64,000 nucleotides of DNA from Pelobates cultripes (taxonomy: Eukaryota > Chordata > Amphibia > Anura > Pelobatidae), in assembly GCA_933207985.1 (NCBI GenBank), contig OW240917.1, forward strand, positions 243,081,074-243,145,073, given 5' to 3'. A program made the position numbers and the translations under genes. Below the pieces are notes generated by a model. That model searched no databases and was not told where the DNA came from. It saw only the letters and a program-made list of their open reading frames with translations. The stretch's first letter is position 1; the number at the start of each line of letters is the position of its first letter. Positions 59,472-64,000 of the stretch are shown piece after piece.

Positions 59472-59725
59472 TGCAATGGCATCATCTGGTTAGGTCAGTG
59501 GTAACATAACTGCTTTAGTATCAGAAAACCTAAGTTCAAATGCCCAAGTTTGTTAAACTACCTTGTCAGTAAGTGTCTTTGGGCGAGGCACCTAAGGACG
59601 ACCTATAACCACCTACATCAAATCCTTATAGATTGTTTCAACAGGGCATTCATAACCCCTAAATATCCTCTTTCTATAATTTTAAAGTACAGCAAAATAT
59701 GTTGGTTGGTGCTAAATGCTAAAAT
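59472..59725 (+). mobile_element. tRNA-derived SINE
   Basis: The head has a tRNA-like A box TAGGTCAGTGGT (59491-59502) and B box GTTCAAATGCC (59534-59544), the RNA polymerase III internal promoter. The body has AAGTGTCTTTGGGCGAGGCA and CTTATAGATTGTTTCAACAG, and the tail TTTAAAGTACAGCAAAATAT is followed by GTTGGTTGGTGCTAAAT. Tail-like fragments occur at 28825, 58340 and 63968. Confidence 0.8.
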
Positions 59726-60108
59726 AATTACATATGAAATTCGCACCACTGTCTGAACAAAGAAACGTTTTATTTATTTATGGGCCAATCTCTGAATATA
59801 GTTTTTTTTTAAAGGGATAAGTAAAGCATTTTGATATTAAAAACCAACAACAATTGAAGACACAAGTTTAAAGAGGTGCATAGAGTGCTGATGTAAAAAT
59901 AATGGTGAAACACATCATGTCAACTTAAGTCTTTTGCAAATCCCTTTAAATGTACGCTATTGAAACCATAATTTTCTTCTCACTAAATCTTGTCTTGTTG
60001 TTATTATTATTCAAGCGACCTGACGGTGTATTTAACTATATGCACATGTTGAAATAGAAATGACGGTCTCTACTAAAACAAACATTCCGGAAGAATTAAA
60101 AATGGTAT
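59726..60108. other. Non-coding DNA
   Basis: A T2-like start TTAAAGGGATAAGTAAAGCA at about 59810 lacks a partner. Nothing else seen. Confidence 0.35.
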
Positions 60109-60209
60109 GGCCCAAATTTGTAACAACCTTTGACCACTGCACTGCTTCCCCTGTACTTACAAGGACAGTGTAGCAGGGCAGTGCTCATACGTTGTTTCAA
60201 ATTTGGGCC
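60109..60209. mobile_element. Small foldback MITE-like palindrome
   Basis: GGCCCAAATTTGTAACAAC at the left mirrors GTTGTTTCAAATTTGGGCC at the right; inner arms GCACTGC.. / ..GCAGTGC also pair. Confidence 0.55.
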
Positions 60210-61137
60210 TTTGCAGACCAATCTTCATGGCTGCATTCTGACATCTAGTGTGGGGGGAGGAGGGAAGACTCTCAGCATTCTAAGTACACTATAAGGATTT
60301 TTTGCAGGCAGCAATATTCTGTTTAACGGTGATGTAACTATAATTACTGAATGATGGTATTACTTCAACATATGGGTCTATGTTGGGAAGAGTGTCTTAA
60401 TCTGTGTGGCCTTCTTGGGGAAATATGCTCAAGCAATTGTGTGGCGGCTGTGGTGTGCGATAGGAGGTAACTAGATGTTTAAAAATAAACTAAGCAAAAA
60501 ACTATATATAAGTGCAGTTATTCATATAATATTAGCCATTAAGCATGTCTGTGTATTTCATAAATAAATTATTGTAAATATATATATATATTATAAATAT
60601 AATCATACTGAATGTTTTGACATTTCAATGCATTCAAAATATATCAGAAGCAGGGGCGGACTGAGAACCCTCAGGGCCCCCGGGCAAAATAAATCAAGGG
60701 CCCCCTTACAGGCCCCACCCATACTCTGCAGCAAGAGCCACCCTTGTCCCGCCTCCATGCACCGCCTCCAGCCACACCCTACACAATCTTTAGACACAAG
60801 GAACAAAAGGGCAATAAGCCCTTCGAGGCCCCAGTAGAGACTACAATTGAGGGCTAATGGGCCATGGAGGGGGGTCTTTCTAGCGGAGGCTATCTCAGTG
60901 TCCGAATCCCCTCCAAGCCCCATTAGATATCCCCTGCTGGAAACAGTCGCCTCCAGGCCCCAGTAGAAACTACAATTGAGGGCTAATGGGCCATGGAGGG
61001 GATTTCTAGCAGAGGCTAGAGTCTAATGGGGCCTGGAGGGTGGTCTCTCCAACACTCTGGTTCCTATTCACAATATAGCAACACAACATAGCTCGCTGAT
61101 ACCTAAGCCAAGTTGGCTCCTCTTACCTTAATTACTG

Positions 61138-61330
61138 TTGCTGGCTGGCAGTCTGTGGGCTTGCTGGCTGCGGCTGGCAGGCTGTGGGCTTGCTGGCTAC
61201 TGCTGGCAGGCTGTGGGCTTGCTGGCTGCGGCTGGCAGGCTGTGGCTTGCTGGCTGTAAGCCTGTGGCTTGCTGTAGGCCTGTGGGCTGGCTACTGGCCT
61301 GTGGGCTGGCTAACTGGCTGGCTACTGGCC
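61138..61330. repeat. Minisatellite, about 29-bp unit (GCTGGCTGCGGCTGGCAGGC type)
   Basis: Several copies of TGTGGGCTTGCTGGCTGCGG then CTGGCAGGC, inside the hAT-type element. Confidence 0.85.
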
Positions 61331-61554
61331 ACCACTGCGACCACCAGGAATCCATGGGGGTTACAGTGTTGAGAGTGAACTCTAGCCCGTAGCTCCAGGG
61401 CTAGAGTTGACTCTCGCAAGAGCAGTAACGTTGCCATGGTAACCGCGGCAACGCTCTGTGCTCGCGCAAGAAGGACCCAGAGGAGCTGCAGGGTGAGCTC
61501 CCAGGTCCTCTCTTCCTCCCCTGCCCGCACGGTGCCTGCGGACAGGGGAGGGGG

Positions 61555-61890
61555 GGCATTCTTCCCTCTCTGTCTCCCCCCTCCCCATCTCTCTATTCCC
61601 CCTGTGTCTCATTCTTCCCTCTCTGTCTCTTTCTCCCCCTCCCCATCTCTCTATTCCCCCTCTTTCTCCCCGTGTCTCATTCTTTCCTCTCTTTCTCCCC
61701 CCTCCCCATCTCTCTATTCCCCCTCTTTCTCCCCCCCTCCCCATATCTCTGTTCCCCCTCTTCCTTATCTCTGTTTCCCTCCTCCCATATCTCTGTTCCC
61801 ACTCCCCATCTCTCTGTTCCCCCTCTCTTTCTCCCCCTCCCCATCTCTCTGTTCCCCCCCTCTTTCTTCCCCCTCCCCATATCCTCCTTG
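61555..61890. repeat. Pyrimidine-rich minisatellite
   Basis: CCCCTCCCCATCTCTCTATTCC units of about 30-45 bp with strong C/T strand skew. Confidence 0.9.
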
Positions 61891-61907
61891 CCCCTCTTGA
61901 GTCTGAG

Positions 61908-62163
61908 GGCCGGCCGTTTAATGCTGGAGCCGCCGGGACGGGTGGCAGCCTGGCGGCTTTCCTCTCACTAACGCTGAAGGAGGAGGAGCATGTCTCTCTG
62001 TCATGCTCCCTGCGGTTCCCACAATTCCCAGCACAGGATGTGGGAACCGCAAAGGAGCATGACAGAGAGACATGCTCCGCCTCCTTCAGCGTTAGTGAGA
62101 GGAATGCCGCCGGACCGGCGAGGCTGCCACCCGGTCCGGTGGCTCCAGCATGAAATGGCCGGC
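61908..62163. repeat. Large imperfect palindrome
   Basis: GGCCGGCCGTTTAATGCTGG at the left mirrors CCAGCATGAAATGGCCGGCC at the right. The inner arms CACTAACGCTGAAGGAGG / CCTCCTTCAGCGTTAGTG and GCGGTTCCCACA / TGTGGGAACCGC are near perfect. Arms about 125 bp. Confidence 0.9.
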
Positions 62164-62344
62164 CCCCTCACAGTGTGCCACCGGACCGGCCACCCGGTGG
62201 CACCTTCCTCTCAAGTGCCCAAATGCCACCCCCAATCCAGCCCTGCCTCCGGGCCCCCTGAAGGCGGACCTGGCGGCGGGCCCCCCGGCCGGGCCCTCGG
62301 ACCATGTCCGAAGTGCCCGACTGGTCAGTCCGCCCCTGGAAGGG

Positions 62345-62622
62345 ATGCTGATTGGAGCAGCACGGCAATTTGCGTGCATGCACACTAGACTCCCAATGCT
62401 TCCCTGTAAGGAAGAATTGTATTGTCTGAGGTCATCAAGATTGACCTCAGCCAGCGAGGAGGGGGCAGCTGTAGGGAGATCAGCGAGCTGCAGAATGAAA
62501 GGTAAGTAAATCTGGGCAGGGGGGGTTTTGGTCACACCTAAGGGCAATAATCTGATTAGTTAATAGGACGCTATAGCATTGGAAATACATGTTTGTATTG
62601 CTAATGCTATAGTGTTCCTTTC
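62345..62622. mobile_element. T2-like MITE, right part
   Basis: Contains GATTGG..CCCAATGCTTCCCTGTAAGG and GAGGTCATC/GATTGACCTC stems as in the 20283-20542 fragment, and ends GCTAATGCTATAGTGTTCCT with a degenerate TTCAA. Confidence 0.5.
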
Positions 62623-63056
62623 AAAAAAACATTCCAAGCACTATAAGCACTACATAGCTTTGTAGTGGTTATGTTGCCAGGAGTGTCCTGCTGCCCTCCC
62701 ACGGTAAATAGTCAAACCGTTTGTGGACAGTTTGACAACTTACCTCGGGTCCATTGGGTGCCAGGCACCTCCTTCTGGTAAACTGGGAGATCCAGATATG
62801 AGCGTTCATTAGCTCCCCCGAGCCAAGCACTGCAGTACTGGCTCGGAGCATCAGCTGGAAGCTCTTGAGCTAGGCCACGCATTGCCGGGCTCAGCTCAGT
62901 TTAGGGAGTTATCAACGATGGCAGCAGGGTGCCTGCCTGACCCCAGAAAAGTTGTCAAACCATTCTCAAAGTTTGACTACATACCTTGGGGTGGGCGCTA
63001 GGGACTCCTAGCACCATAGCCACTACAGCAGGCTAGTTCTTGCAGTGCTCCTTTAA
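62622..63056. mobile_element. T2-like MITE
   Basis: Left end AACATTCCAAGCACTATAAGCACTAC; right end CCACTACAGCAGG...TTGCAGTGCTCCTTTAA with TTAA at 63053. Subterminal GGTGCCAGGCACC and GTTTGACAACTT / AAGTTGTCAAAC-type stems. Confidence 0.6.
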
Positions 63057-63967
63057 GGATTATACCTTTCAACCTTATGGGGGTTTTTTTCCCGTCAGGT
63101 ATTGATTGTCTATGCGACATTGTATTTCCATGTCCTAATCCTCTCTGCAAGTGTCTGTCTCTCAATGATTTTTGGGTTGCCCCATGCAGAGTAATTTAGG
63201 AAGGGAAGATTGGCATAACTGCCCATTCCAAGCTCATTTACCTGTAGCCCCTACTGAGAGAATCTCCTCTTAACAGGATCCGCACAAATTGCATCCCGGT
63301 CATTCTCTTATTTTTGATGTTTTCTCTTAAATTACTTGCCGGCTTAGGTGTGTGTGTTGGTGGCTGGGTTATCCTTGAACATCTCTGAAATACGCCAACC
63401 ACTCCATTAACCCCCGCATAACCACTAGTTATGAAAGTACAATGCGCACACTGTCCTTAGTAATATATTATTTAATTACACAATTTCACCACCATTTAAA
63501 CCTTTTTACAGCAAAATAAACACCAAGGACAGTCATTCTGTGACTCACCATGTGTTTAGATTTAACATGTACGCGGTTATTTACTATTTAAAGTGAATTT
63601 TAAATTAGCCCATACAGGACTCATGAAGGGAATATTCCGTCATGATTCCCTTTTCTTTCTGTGTCCATGTTAAAAGCTAAAGTAGTTGAACTGTTAAGCC
63701 ATTTCGGCTATTTTTGCCTTAACTTTCGAATTCACTTTGAATTCCTGATAATGCTCACATTTTATTGTTTGTTATCTAGCTGAGAATAATGGGAGTTGCA
63801 GTTCCCCTAGTTAACTCAACTTATTTTATAGCAAGTGCAAAGAATCAAATACTGTATGCAACTTTTTCAATGACAGTCAACGTTTTATTTACCATGAATC
63901 TTGCAGACACCTCATTTATTTTCCCCAAATTTTTTTTATTCTTCGCTGTTTTAAAACTTACTAAGAA
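63057..63967. other. Non-coding DNA
   Basis: AATGGGAGTTGCAGTTCCC near 63785 is a likely hAT-MITE scrap. No gene seen. Confidence 0.4.
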
Positions 63968-64000
63968 CTGTACAGCCATGCAGAATGTGTTGGCGCTTTA
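63968..64000 (+). repeat. SINE tail fragment at window edge
   Basis: CTGTACAGCCATGCAGAATG then TGTTGGCGCTTTA, the tail of the frog SINE family, cut by the window end. Confidence 0.6.

Larger units (their letters stand above)
60651..62338. mobile_element. hAT-type non-autonomous element, 1.69 kb, with minisatellites and palindrome
   Basis: Starts CAGGGGCGGACTGA and ends TCAGTCCGCCCCTG, a 14-bp perfect terminal inverted repeat; the next bases also echo each other (GGGCCC-rich). Inside are two unit copies near 60820-61040 (CTACAATTGAGGGCTAATGG GCCATGGAGG), two minisatellites and a 256-bp palindrome. No transposase. An 8-bp target duplication is not apparent. Confidence 0.75.

Noticed and set aside
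61436..61900. 154-codon Ser/Pro-rich open frame
   Set aside because: Falls in the C/T minisatellite of the hAT-type element.
62092..62547. Overlapping open frames on both strands in GC-rich sequence
   Set aside because: Lie across a transposon palindrome and its junction with a MITE; composition artefact.
1..64000. CRISPR arrays, operons or prokaryotic systems
   Set aside because: Repeats are vertebrate minisatellites and MITEs without spacer structure; the only gene is spliced.

Overview
The window is vertebrate nuclear DNA, almost certainly from an anuran amphibian. The grounds are one intron-rich, plus-strand vertebrate gene, a frog-type residue signature in its protein, and a dense load of amphibian-style mobile elements. 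These include TTAA-flanked T2/Kolobok-like MITEs, hAT foldback MITEs, a Tc1 element with IR/DR ends, a tRNA-derived SINE, L1/Tx1-like ORF1 remnants, Gypsy-type solo LTRs and a DIRS/Ngaro-like fragment. There are no operons and no prokaryotic features. One 100-base run of N (58074-58173) is an assembly gap.

The only protein-coding gene I can support is CRHR1, the corticotropin-releasing hormone receptor 1, a class B GPCR. Twelve exons lie between 19712 and 45676, all with GT-AG boundaries and compatible phases. They give 401 residues plus stop, colinear without an indel with human CRHR1 (415 aa) from its first ectodomain cysteine to the C-terminus. The signal-peptide exon was not found and should lie upstream, either undetected in 1-19711 or outside the window. 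The six ectodomain cysteines, the TM3/ECL2 disulfide and the polar core His/Glu/Thr/Tyr are intact. Residues equivalent to human 76/81/83/88/89 are Gln/Gly/Val/His/Leu, the set described for Xenopus CRF receptor 1.

Layout: 1-2056 holds a degenerate minisatellite and a 1.57-kb Tc1-like transposon with two nonsense codons. 3890-7150 holds a cluster of T2-like MITEs, one inserted in another. 7.2-19.7 kb is upstream DNA with a 45-bp repeat, a 1.26-kb 35-bp satellite, a hAT foldback MITE and several unannotated stretches that look like regulatory sequence. 19.7-45.7 kb is CRHR1; its 11.8-kb third intron carries LINE debris, hAT MITEs, a SINE tail and a solo LTR interrupted by a hAT element that contains a minisatellite. 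45.7-64 kb is downstream DNA with a second hAT foldback MITE, a run of T2-like MITEs, two more solo LTRs, a DIRS/Ngaro remnant next to the gap, a SINE, and a 1.69-kb hAT-type element carrying minisatellites and a large palindrome.

Nearly all other open frames fall in tandem repeats or transposon palindromes and are not genes.
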